DNA of 64,000 nt from assembly GCA_964502005.1 (NCBI GenBank), contig CAZCUX010000019.1, forward strand, positions 1 to 64,000, given 5' to 3'. Of this stretch, positions 26,021-37,376 are shown piece by piece (within the stretch, counting starts at the first letter, position 1; every line of letters begins with the position of its first letter). A program made the translations under genes and the position numbers. This DNA is from CAJWOS01 sp964502005 (GTDB lineage: Bacteria > Myxococcota_A > UBA796 > UBA2385). A model generated the notes under the pieces. The model worked only from the letters and a program-made list of their open reading frames with translations. It did not search any database and was not told the origin of the DNA.

Positions 26021-26698
26021 TCACATGCCAGCGGCGTCCTTGGCCTTGTCGCCAGCGGCTTCGACAGCAGCGCCAGCCGCACCGGAAGCGATGGGCTTCA
26101 CAGCGCCGAGAGCCTTCGGAAGCTCAGCAACAGCGCCGCCCACGGTCGCGAGAGCCGGGGGGAGAGCCTTGACGATCTTCGGAAGAGCGGTCGGGGGGTT
26201 GGCGACGGACTTGGGGTCAGCCTTGATCTTGTTGATGCTTTCGGTGATGGCCTTGACATCTTCGCCGAGCTTGGTGAGCACGGGGATGAGGTCGGTGGCG
26301 AGCGCCTTGGCTTCGTCGGACTTGCCGCTCTTGCTGAGGTAGCCGACGTAGGAGGTCATGGTGATCGCAGCGTCAATCTTGGCGACGGAAGCGAGCACAG
26401 CGTCGACGTCCTTGGAACCAGTCTCAATCACACCGACGTAGAAGCTGTCGATGTTGAAGGGGTTCTTGTCGTCAGCGTCGAGGCCAGCGAACTTGTCGGA
26501 GAGCATCGAGGGCTTGTAGAGGGTCGAAGCCTTGCGAGCCTTGGCGACGTTCTTGGCAGCCTTGGCGTTGCACTTGTCCTTGTCATCGCCTTCCTTGTCG
26601 GCGCACTTGACGAAGTCAGGAGCGGCGGCTTCGTCCTGGGCGAAGCTGGATGCGGGGACAAGAAGAGCGAGACCGAAAAACACGGACTTGAGGTTCAT
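26021..26698 (-). CDS. Hypothetical secreted alanine/lysine-rich protein, probably highly expressed
   Basis: This 225-residue protein has a clean Sec signal peptide ending in SSFAQD (likely cleavage after about residue 20). The mature chain is rich in Ala, Lys, Asp and Val, predicted helical, with two Cys near its start (KCADKEGDDKDKCN) and a Gly/Ala-rich end. I recognise no family. Several features point to strong expression: AGGAGAAT just upstream of the ATG, a perfect terminator downstream, and a restricted codon set in which the lysines I read are AAG. A short hairpin (GAACGG-TGG-CCGTTC, 26717-26731) sits in the presumed 5' leader. It is a single-gene unit. A periplasmic or extracellular location is inferred. 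Confidence 0.72.
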   Translation of the reverse strand: MNLKSVFFGLALLVPASSFAQDEAAAPDFVKCADKEGDDKDKCNAKAAKNVAKARKASTLYKPSMLSDKFAGLDADDKNPFNIDSFYVGVIETGSKDVDAVLASVAKIDAAITMTSYVGYLSKSGKSDEAKALATDLIPVLTKLGEDVKAITESINKIKADPKSVANPPTALPKIVKALPPALATVGGAVAELPKALGAVKPIASGAAGAAVEAAGDKAKDAAGM

Positions 26699-28154
26699 GG
26701 GATTCTCCTAATTATCGAACGGTGGCCGTTCTTGAGAAAACGCAACACAGGTACTACAATGTTGACGAAGCCCCGCGCTACCTCGAGAACTTTCAACCAA
26801 GGGGGGGAGTTGAAAACTGCCGTGGTATCGCGAATGTAACGCCTAATTTGGGGAACCTTGCCCCCAATTTCGAGCGAGCAGATAACCCGATTCTGCCAGG
26901 GCGCAATGATCCGATTACCGTCCAGCCGGTGTTTTTGCGTGCATATCAACAGCGGGGCGCTGACACACACACGCTACAACAGGCGGCAAGAGACCAAGTG
27001 CGGGCAAACTCGTTTCGCGACCGCACAAGGCTGCTGGCGAGCATTTGAACAGCGCCCAAAATGGGGCGCGATTCACGGGGAAACGACTGACTGCGCGGCT
27101 GGGTAGGCACCCGTTGGCCTCGCCCGTCGTGCAGTCGCCCACTCAAACGCGCAGCCGCCCGCGCACCTTCCCCCATGGCGAAACGAATTCGGCTTTTGCG
27201 CAAGAAAAGTGGAAATAACCCACCAATCGCACGATTTCGAAGCGCGAAGTCGGGACGAAGGCACGTTCGCCGAGCCGACGCGGCAATCCCGCAACCATTC
27301 GACCATGCCCAGCGCAATTCCTGATGCAAGTGGCCATTCGGTCGTAGTGGAACGCCCGCGTTTGCTTACAACGGCGCCACAGACAGCGTCCTCAACGCGA
27401 AAGTCGCCTGCCCCCCCGAAAATAAGCCGTTGGTCGGCGGGCCCCCAAAAATGCCAAACGTTTCGCAAACAGGACGTTCGCCCACGGGCGGCCGTGTTCC
27501 CATCGGTCGCGTTGGCTGCGGCAAGATGCTGTTGGGGCGGGACGATAGCGCAGCGCCGACTGTTGCGGCATTTACGTCCACACACGCTCCGGCAAGTGAC
27601 TGCGGGCAAGCTTCAGCCCCCCTGCGACGACAGTTTGTCCTGCCTCGCCCGCGCGGTGTGTCCCGCGACGCGCGCCGAAAACGAAACCACCGCACGGCGC
27701 AATCGTGTCCCAAGTCGACGAGCCGGAGCCGCGACAGACGAAGCGTATGCGCGGGGTACGCAGCCCGACCGCCCGTTTTGGCCGACAAGGGAAAGGGCTT
27801 CGCGCAACCACAGACCCGGGGTTCCCCACCCAAGGATCACGCAGCGATGGCCACGACAAGTGCGCCGCATTTTTGCCCCCGAGACAACGGCTTCGAGCGG
27901 TATTTTCCCCACCGCATCCCGCGCGTCCGTCCACCAACGCACCTCGCTCGGCACCAAAACCGACGATTCCGAGGCACCGCGCGCGACGAATCGCGGCGTT
28001 GCGCCGACGACATGCCCCTATGGCCGAACATCTTGCCGCTCCATTCACCTTGGGCCACTACGGCCAAACCTGCGGCCAACACGTTTCGACACAAACGGCG
28101 CCGCCGCTCCCCTGGGCGCCCGACTGCGCCCTCGAACTAGGGTAGTCTGCCTTC
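26699..28154. other. 1.46-kb intergenic region without a convincing gene
   Basis: The divergent promoters of the flanking genes must lie at its ends. In between, many overlapping open frames occur on both strands (the longest is 342 codons, 27209-28237 on plus; another is 178 codons, 27073-27609 on minus). All translate into Arg/Pro/Ala/Ser-rich sequence with no domain, signal peptide, membrane helix or ribosome binding site. I see a 6-bp hairpin (GCGCCC/GGGCGC, 27052-27069) but no tRNA, tandem repeat, transposase remnant or CRISPR. It could hold a non-coding RNA, a decayed gene or a long regulatory region. In a window where most gaps are under 350 bases it stands out. Confidence 0.55.
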
Positions 28155-31100
28155 ATGTCGACTCCACACCTTCAACCCGGTTCCCGTTTGGGCGCGGCAA
28201 CCCTTGTGTCCCTCCTCCAAGCACGCGCCGGCTTTGAGACCTGGCGCGCGCAGGACGGCGATGGAGGCGCCATCGTTGTCAAGTGCATCACGGCGGGAGT
28301 CGAGCGGGGCGCTCGGCGTGCGCTCCAGCGGAACCATCGCCGCGCGTTGGGGGTACGCATTTCTGGCGCGCCCGGTCCATTGCTGGTGTCGCCGGACGAA
28401 GCAATCCCGTGGGTGAGTCGGCCGTGGATGGACGGGATTCCCCTGCTGGACGCCATTCGAGAGCTTCCCGACGAGCAGCGGATTCGGCAAGCATGCCAGT
28501 GGGGCGCACGCTTGCTGCACATTCTGGCCAACCTCCACCGAGAAGGTTTGGTTCATGGCAGCCTGTCGCCGAGCAATGTCTGGCTTACCCCCGACGGTCA
28601 GGTCGCGTTGACAGACCTCGGTAGCTCCTTTCGCGCGCTCGATTCCGTCCCCGGCGACGCAGTGGGCACCTTGCCCCCCGTGTCACCCGAAGAGCTCGCC
28701 GGCTGGGGCCAGCGTCCGCCCACCGACGTACTCGCCGCGGGAGCCCTGCTGTACGCCGCCCTGGCGCCTCCCGCGCGAGACAGCACTGACCATACAACCC
28801 CTTGGGGCGGAGGGGCGCGGGAGTCCCTTCCTGGCCTTGCAATGCGCATCCGAGGACTGCCTCGGCGTATTTCCGTGCTTCTCCAAGAAACCCAAGCCCT
28901 CGACGCCATGCAACGCCCATCCGCGGCGGCCCTCTCCCACGCCCTCGCGGACTGGAGCGGTCTGCAAGGGCCCGCGCCGCTTCCGCCGTGCCCCAGCCGC
29001 GTAGGCCAGATTGACTCCTACGACCGCGGACGCCACCATCTCCGGGAACGCGGCCCACGCTTGGTCTTGGTCAATGGACCCGCCGGAAGCGGCCGGCACC
29101 GACTCGCCGACGCCCTCGCACGGCAAGCCGTTCGACAAGGGCACCCACCGATGGTCGTGCGCGCCGACCGCGCGGAGACCGGAAGTGTCGTCATCGAGGT
29201 CTTGCGCCGCCTCGTCGGCGAGTCCCAGCATGTCGCACGCAGGCAACGCCTCCTGCGCGACAAAGCGCCGGTATTGTGTACGCTTTGGCCGTCGCTCGCG
29301 CCCCAGCCGACACTCCCAGAAGCGGGCGCCGAAGCGCGCCAAGTCATCGAAGCAGCTGTAGATGTGGTGCGGAATGCCATCGACGACCGACCGATGCTCA
29401 TCGTCATGGAAGGCATCGAAGACGCCGACCCGTTGAGCCTTCGCTTTGTCCACACATTGCTCGATAGTGAGGCAGACATCAGTCTTATCGCGATAGTGGA
29501 CGACCGCTGGCAATCGGAAGAAGTGCGTCGGATGCACGGTCGCCTTGCAGAACATCCCGCGGTGCTCGCTGTCTCGCTTCCCGACCTCGACCAGCTCGCG
29601 GTCATGGGCGTCATCGACCTCCTGCTGCGGGAGCTGCCCCACGGAAATCGCCCCCGGCCCCCCTCCTCTGCATCGCCCGCCCGCGCGACCGAAATCGCCC
29701 ACGAAGCGCTCGCCGCGTGGCGCGATGAAGCCGTCGAGGTGCCGGATGCAGGCGCGACGGTGTTTGCGCTTGTGCGAGAAGTACCATCAGCCGCGGTGTT
29801 GGCCGCCGGCTTCGACCCCGGACGCCTGCTAGAGCTTGGCCACGCGGTCCCTGCGGGTCCAGGCCGGATTGCAGCGGCGCACGATGGCATTGTGGCACTG
29901 GGCTGCCGCGGCTTGGCCCGGCGCGACCGCCTCGCCACCCGTTTGGCCGATGCGATGGAGTCCGAAGGCGAGCCCCCCGATGCGATTGCGCGCCTGCGCC
30001 TCTTTGGGAACCAGCCCGCCGACACCCGCAATGCCGCCATTCGCGCCGCCATCGCCGCCTGGGAGGACGACCAGCCCCAAGATGCCCGTCGTTGGCTGCA
30101 TGTGGTCGACCGTTTCCCTCGCCATCGCGATGACCCCGGCTACGCGGCGCTGCGAACACCCCTCGCGCGAATTCGTGCCGAAGTCGCGCACAGCACCGAG
30201 GTCGACATCGTCCGAAGCGACCTGCTCCGACAAGCAGAGCGCCGGGCCTCAACCCCCGACGAGCGGGCTGCCCTCCGGGTCGCGCGCGGCCTGTTGTCGG
30301 CCCGCATCGGGCAACTCGACGAGGCATGCGCCCATTGGGCCGCAGGGTACGCCGACGCTGCCGCACCCGCGACGAGCCGCGCAAGGTGCGCACACCTCGT
30401 CATCCAGGCTGCCCTCAACCAAGGTGCGGTGTCCCGCGCGCGCGAAGCCCTCGACGTACTGCGCGACATGGCCCAAGTTCCACGGGGACCACGCGGCCCG
30501 CGACGCTGGGCGGCGCTCGATGCCGCGCTCGTTTTGCTCGCGATGGACCGCGCACCCGCAGCACTCGACGCCCTCGAACACTGGCGTCGCTCGCCGGAGA
30601 GCAAAGACGACCTCTACGCTATCTTGTTGACCGGCCTCGCCCGGTGGCTGGTCGGCGACCTCGCCGGCGCCCAGTCCGACATATCGAATATCTTGGACGA
30701 CCATCCCTTTCACGCCGACGCGCTGGTGCTGCACGGTCTCCTCGCCCTCGACCGCGGCGACACCCGCGCCGCGCTGCGTGCCCGCCGCCGCGTCGGAATC
30801 CCCGAGACCCTCGACACCCACCTCGCAATTCTCGACCTTCGGCTTGCTGCAGCACAAGGCGAACAAGCGCAGCTCCCCCAACTCCTCAGCGTATCTCCGC
30901 CCACCCGCAGACCCGACCTCCTGCGCCTATGGCTGGCCGCCGCCCTCGACGTGCTGCACACCACCCGCGCGCCCGAGCTTCGTCTCGCGCGCTTGGCGGA
31001 AGCCCGCACCGCCAGCGAGCAACGCGCATCGCCGGACCTATTGCTGGCAATCGCATGGCACGAACTTGAGGATGGCCGGCTCGACGTTGTTACCCAGCTC

Positions 31101-31427
31101 GCCACCACCGCCGAAAATCTCGCGCGCGAAGCCGGAGATGCCGACCGCACGTTGCGCGCGCGTTTGCTGGTCTCGGCCGCATCGGGCATCGGCCCAGGCG
31201 CCTGGACCTACCTCCTCAATCGCGCCGCCCAATCCGAGCGCGTGCAGGTACGCGCAGACGCCCTCTTGCTGTCCTGTCGCATCGCCACCCGCGAGGGGCG
31301 GCTCGAAGAGGCAGCAAAGGCCATTCACGCCCTGAGCGACCTCGCAATCCAGTCCCCCGACCACGGACTCGCCGCACGCGCGACGCGCTTGCACACGGCG
31401 CTCAGCCAAAGCCGGGGTCTGCGATAA
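28155..31427 (+). CDS. Pseudokinase / STAND-like ATPase / helical-repeat protein
   Basis: This 1090-residue protein has the layout of large kinase-ATPase-TPR regulators. Residues 1-268 resemble a Ser/Thr kinase: the ATP-site lysine is probably Lys43 (VVKCI), but the catalytic loop reads HGSLSPSN (134-141) instead of HRDLKPEN and DFG is DLG (154-156), so the catalytic Asp is missing. Residues 300-450 look like an AAA/STAND ATPase, but the P-loop is GPAGSGRH (308-315), lacking the Lys, and Walker B is LIVMEGIEDAD. The rest (about 470-1090) is Ala/Leu/Arg-rich helical repeat, probably TPR-like. I infer a scaffold or sensor rather than an active kinase. The ATG at 28155 is the first in-frame start. 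It converges with the phosphoesterase gene, six bases away. Confidence 0.75.
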   Translation: MSTPHLQPGSRLGAATLVSLLQARAGFETWRAQDGDGGAIVVKCITAGVERGARRALQRNHRRALGVRISGAPGPLLVSPDEAIPWVSRPWMDGIPLLDAIRELPDEQRIRQACQWGARLLHILANLHREGLVHGSLSPSNVWLTPDGQVALTDLGSSFRALDSVPGDAVGTLPPVSPEELAGWGQRPPTDVLAAGALLYAALAPPARDSTDHTTPWGGGARESLPGLAMRIRGLPRRISVLLQETQALDAMQRPSAAALSHALADWSGLQGPAPLPPCPSRVGQIDSYDRGRHHLRERGPRLVLVNGPAGSGRHRLADALARQAVRQGHPPMVVRADRAETGSVVIEVLRRLVGESQHVARRQRLLRDKAPVLCTLWPSLAPQPTLPEAGAEARQVIEAAVDVVRNAIDDRPMLIVMEGIEDADPLSLRFVHTLLDSEADISLIAIVDDRWQSEEVRRMHGRLAEHPAVLAVSLPDLDQLAVMGVIDLLLRELPHGNRPRPPSSASPARATEIAHEALAAWRDEAVEVPDAGATVFALVREVPSAAVLAAGFDPGRLLELGHAVPAGPGRIAAAHDGIVALGCRGLARRDRLATRLADAMESEGEPPDAIARLRLFGNQPADTRNAAIRAAIAAWEDDQPQDARRWLHVVDRFPRHRDDPGYAALRTPLARIRAEVAHSTEVDIVRSDLLRQAERRASTPDERAALRVARGLLSARIGQLDEACAHWAAGYADAAAPATSRARCAHLVIQAALNQGAVSRAREALDVLRDMAQVPRGPRGPRRWAALDAALVLLAMDRAPAALDALEHWRRSPESKDDLYAILLTGLARWLVGDLAGAQSDISNILDDHPFHADALVLHGLLALDRGDTRAALRARRRVGIPETLDTHLAILDLRLAAAQGEQAQLPQLLSVSPPTRRPDLLRLWLAAALDVLHTTRAPELRLARLAEARTASEQRASPDLLLAIAWHELEDGRLDVVTQLATTAENLAREAGDADRTLRARLLVSAASGIGPGAWTYLLNRAAQSERVQVRADALLLSCRIATREGRLEEAAKAIHALSDLAIQSPDHGLAARATRLHTALSQSRGLR

Positions 31428-31433
31428 TACCCG

Positions 31434-32057
31434 CTACTTGCGCTTTTTCGACTTGGGCGGCCAAGGCTCGACCTCGCGATACGTTCCTTGGGCAGCCACG
31501 CTGACGATTCGGTCGTCTTCAAGCAGGTAGCCCGACAAGCGGCCCCCATACACACATCCCGAGTCCAGGCCCAGCGTGTGCGGCCGATGGTCCTGCAGAC
31601 CTCGCGCGGCGTCGTGGCCATAGACAACACGCTCGGTCCGCTTCCACAATTGCCACCAGAACGGGTTTTCGGTGTCCTTGTCGTCGGGCCAGCGGCGCAC
31701 CGATATTGCCGTTCCACGCCGCGTGCCTTCGGGGCCTCGGTAGGGGTCGAAGCCGCCGTGAACCACCCACCAGCCTCCGACTTCGCGGTAAAGCGGCAAC
31801 GCCGATAGCCAAGCCCATGCTTCGGCGGGCAGGCCAAGGTGGGCAAAGCGACCTGGCTCGGCCAACATTCGCGCATCGTGATTGCCCAAAACACCGACTG
31901 CACGCCACGTTTCCACCAAGGACCAAACCCCTTTGGCGTCAGGGCCCTTGGTGAAGACATCGCCGACCAGCACAAGCCGCGAAGGCTGCGCGAGGTCGAG
32001 GAGCGCCGCGAGTTCCGCCGCACATCCATGCACATCGCCCACTACCAGCGTGGACAC
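31434..32057 (-). CDS. Metallophosphoesterase (ApaH/PrpA-type Ser/Thr phosphatase family)
   Basis: This 207-residue calcineurin-like phosphoesterase carries the full metal-site series: GDVHG (7-11), GDVFTKGP (32-39), GNHD (58-61), then VVHGG and VYGHD. The ordering GDxHG, GDxxxxGP, GNHD is that of bis(5'-nucleosyl)-tetraphosphatase ApaH and the PrpA/PrpB protein phosphatases. Substrate (Ap4A, phosphoprotein or other) cannot be decided. It begins with a GTG at 32055-32057, three bases after the carB stop, so it is probably cotranscribed with carB. A basic tail (PKSKKRK) ends the protein. Confidence 0.85.
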   Translation of the reverse strand: MSTLVVGDVHGCAAELAALLDLAQPSRLVLVGDVFTKGPDAKGVWSLVETWRAVGVLGNHDARMLAEPGRFAHLGLPAEAWAWLSALPLYREVGGWWVVHGGFDPYRGPEGTRRGTAISVRRWPDDKDTENPFWWQLWKRTERVVYGHDAARGLQDHRPHTLGLDSGCVYGGRLSGYLLEDDRIVSVAAQGTYREVEPWPPKSKKRK

Positions 32058-32060
32058 GAC

Positions 32061-35252
<3,192 letters not shown>

Positions 35253-35438
35253 GGGGTCTCCCAAAAAGGACAACGCGGGGGGTGCGGGGACCGGGGGGTC
35301 TAACGCCCCTCTCGCGGAACGTCGCACCCGGTTCGACGGGTTCACGTGGCCTTCGCGAACCACACCCTTCGCCCGCCCAACGGTTGACACCAGCAAACGA
35401 GCGGGACACGCTCCCTTCGCCCCACCGCTGGAGTCGTG

Positions 35439-35834
35439 ATGCGTTTGGCCCCCCTCGCCGTAGCCCTTTCGTTCGTCACCGGATGTTCAACCATCGCCGG
35501 CAAATGGGTGGGTCAATGTGACTTCGGTGACGCGCGTTATGGCTACAGCTCCGCGCTCACCGTACAAATCAACGATGGCGGCGGCAGCGCGGTCAATGGC
35601 GATGTCGAACTCGACATGTGGGACGGCCAGCACTTCGAGGGCCAGTTCGACGGCGTCAAGAGCGACACCTACATCGAAATGGAAGCCCTGTTCGCCCAAG
35701 AAACGCCCGAAGTCAAAACCTACACCTTCAAAATGACGGGCGACATCACCGAAGACGTCATCGAAGGCGAGTGCGGACTCGGTGTGCCCAACGGCGTCGG
35801 CTATTTGGCCGGCACCTTGCTGCTCGAGCGTTGA
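35439..35834 (+). CDS. Small lipoprotein of unknown function
   Basis: This is a 131-residue predicted lipoprotein. The signal is MRLAPLAVALSFVTGC, with Cys at residue 16. The mature part is mostly predicted beta: WVGQCDFGDARYGYSSALTVQI, GDVELDMWDGQHFEGQFDGV and KTYTFKMTGDI read like strands of a small beta sandwich or barrel. The family is unknown. GGAG at 35430-35433 precedes the ATG at 35439; a GTG one codon earlier is less likely. A TTGACA hexamer at 35384-35389 may be part of its promoter, though no good -10 follows. It is transcribed against carA and carB and followed by a strong terminator at 35885-35914. Confidence 0.7.
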   Translation: MRLAPLAVALSFVTGCSTIAGKWVGQCDFGDARYGYSSALTVQINDGGGSAVNGDVELDMWDGQHFEGQFDGVKSDTYIEMEALFAQETPEVKTYTFKMTGDITEDVIEGECGLGVPNGVGYLAGTLLLER

Positions 35835-35856
35835 CCGGAGGGCGCTGCCCATCAAA

Positions 35857-35868
35857 GACCGAACGGTC
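35857..35868. promoter_or_regulatory. Short palindrome GACCGAACGGTC
   Basis: This 12-base palindrome (GACCG-AA-CGGTC, with a purine pair at the centre) is preceded by AAA and followed within a few bases by TTTTTT at 35874-35879. A close relative, GACCGACCGGTCG, occurs about 120 bases further right. The core resembles TetR-family operators, but a small hairpin terminator is also possible. Confidence 0.35.
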
Positions 35869-35884
35869 GTTCATTTTTTGCGGA

Positions 35885-35914
35885 GGGGACAAGCGAAAGC
35901 TCGTCCCCTTTTTT
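35885..35914 (+). terminator. Rho-independent terminator of the lipoprotein gene
   Basis: GGGGAC (35885-35890) pairs with GTCCCC (35903-35908), and the inner AGC/GCT extends the stem around a GAAA loop with one mismatch. Six T residues (35909-35914) follow. It sits 50 bases after the stop of the plus-strand lipoprotein gene. Confidence 0.9.
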
Positions 35915-35977
35915 GGTTCTCGCGTTGCAAACGGCACTTTCGGTCACACCGCGCCAGCACGCACCTCCCTGAATCGC

Positions 35978-36007
35978 AAAAAGAGACCGACCGGTCGTGC
36001 TCTTTTT
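35978..36007. promoter_or_regulatory. Near-perfect 30-base palindrome with A5 and T5 ends
   Basis: The sequence runs AAAAAGAG, a CGACCGGTCG core, then CTCTTTTT. Apart from positions 9-10 and their mirror it is self-complementary. As RNA it would form a 14-15 bp hairpin with a T run on both strands, which fits a bidirectional terminator. As DNA the ACCGACCGGTCG core looks like a TetR-family operator. The two readings cannot be separated from sequence alone. Confidence 0.5.
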
Positions 36008-36054
36008 GGCGCACGCTCCCCGCACCCATTGCCCGCGCCCCCATGTCCCCCGCC

Positions 36055-36088
36055 AAAAAAAATCGCCCTCCGACGTGCGCGAGGGCGA
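36055..36088 (-). terminator. Rho-independent terminator of carA
   Basis: On the minus strand TCGCCCTC (complement of 36081-36088) pairs perfectly with GAGGGCGA (complement of 36063-36070) across a 10-base loop, followed by eight T residues (36055-36062). It starts about 18 bases after the carA stop. This should end carA transcription well before carB. Confidence 0.9.
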
Positions 36089-36106
36089 AGGACAGGCGCC
36101 GCGCTG

Positions 36107-37186
36107 TTACGCAGAGGCCAGGGCCAAGAAGCGGTCGAGCACCAAATGGGCGCTATCGTGGGGACCGGGGCAGGCTTCGGGATGGAACTGGACCGCCGCG
36201 ATGCGCAAGCCCGCGTGGTCGAAGCCGGCGACGGTGCCGTCGTTGAGGTGGGTGTGGGTGACCCGACCGCCTACCGCGTTGAGCGCATCGCGGTCTACGC
36301 AGAAGCCGTGGTTTTGGCTCGTGATTTCGACGCGACCGGTCAGCTCGTCGCGCACCGGATGGTTGGCGCCGCGATGACCAAACGGCAGCTTGTAGGTGCT
36401 GGCGCCCATCGCGAGGGCGAGCATCTGGTGGCCGAGGCAAATCCCGGCCATCGGCACCTTGCCGACCAAACCTTTCATTTGCTCGACGGCTTGCACCATC
36501 GCGGCGGGGTCGCCGGGCCCGTTGCTAAAGAACAACAGGTCGGTGTCTTCCATCCAGACCTCGGCAGAGGCGGTGATGGGGACCAAGCGGACGCGGCAAC
36601 CTGCTTGTCCCAGCAAACGCGCGATGTTGCGCTTGGCGCCGCCATCGACCAATGTCACGCGAAGACGGGCGTTTTCCGGGTTGGCGACAATCGCGGGGAC
36701 CGTGCAGGAAACTTCGCCGGCGAGCGCGCGGCCTTCCATGCCCGGCCAGGCTTCCATACGTTCAAACAAATCCGCAGCGGAGGTGCCGTCGGTGCTGACG
36801 ACGGCCCGCATCGCGCCCTTGTCCCGAATGTGGCGGACCAACGCGCGTGTGTCGATGCCTTGCAGGCCGGGAACGCCGGCCTTGCGCAGCCAAGGGTCGA
36901 GGCTCGCCGTGGACCGGTGGTTGCTCGGCATCCTCGCGAGCTTTCGCACGACAAAGCCCGCCACATGGACCATCGCGCTCTCCATGTCTTCGTCGTTGAC
37001 GCCGTAGTTGCCGATGTGCGGCGACGTCATGGTCACAATTTGCTCGCGGTAGGAGGGGTCTGACAACACCTCCTGATAGCCCGACATTGCAGTATTGAAG
37101 ACGATTTCGCCTACACGGGTCGTGCGTGCACCGAAGGCTTCTCCGGCGAAGCTGCGACCATCTTCCAAAAGCAGGATGCCACCCAT
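36107..37186 (-). CDS. carA: Carbamoyl-phosphate synthase small subunit (glutaminase)
   Basis: This is the glutamine amidotransferase subunit that releases ammonia for CarB. It has 359 residues. The N-terminal CPSase domain starts GGILLLEDGRSFAGEAFGA. The class I glutaminase domain holds the catalytic Cys250 in GICLGHQ, and His335 and Glu337 in FHPEA. FSNGPGDPAAM and TSQNHGFCVD are also conserved. The ATG at 37184-37186 is preceded by GGAGG, six bases upstream. It diverges from the EF-G gene across 190 bases and ends at a strong terminator, so carA and carB are probably separate transcripts despite being on one strand. Confidence 0.97.
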   Translation of the reverse strand: MGGILLLEDGRSFAGEAFGARTTRVGEIVFNTAMSGYQEVLSDPSYREQIVTMTSPHIGNYGVNDEDMESAMVHVAGFVVRKLARMPSNHRSTASLDPWLRKAGVPGLQGIDTRALVRHIRDKGAMRAVVSTDGTSAADLFERMEAWPGMEGRALAGEVSCTVPAIVANPENARLRVTLVDGGAKRNIARLLGQAGCRVRLVPITASAEVWMEDTDLLFFSNGPGDPAAMVQAVEQMKGLVGKVPMAGICLGHQMLALAMGASTYKLPFGHRGANHPVRDELTGRVEITSQNHGFCVDRDALNAVGGRVTHTHLNDGTVAGFDHAGLRIAAVQFHPEACPGPHDSAHLVLDRFLALASA

Positions 37187-37376
37187 AGGCCCTCCAGGGG
37201 ATCTGGGTCCAACGAAGACCGACCGACGCGCTATCGCGTCGCGGGCCCCCCTGGGGTAGCGACGCCGTGAAGTGTTAGTGGCGCCACCCGACAGGCCGGG
37301 GTGCAAAGTGGTCGTTTCGACCCATTCCTGCGGCCTTGATCCCAACGACCGGATTTTTCCGCTGAGGAGGCCCAAG

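Noticed and set aside
27209..28237. 342-codon plus-strand frame in the large gap
   Set aside because: It is Arg/Pro/Ser/Thr-rich, has no ribosome binding site, and runs into the pseudokinase gene in a different frame; overlapping frames of similar quality exist on the other strand.
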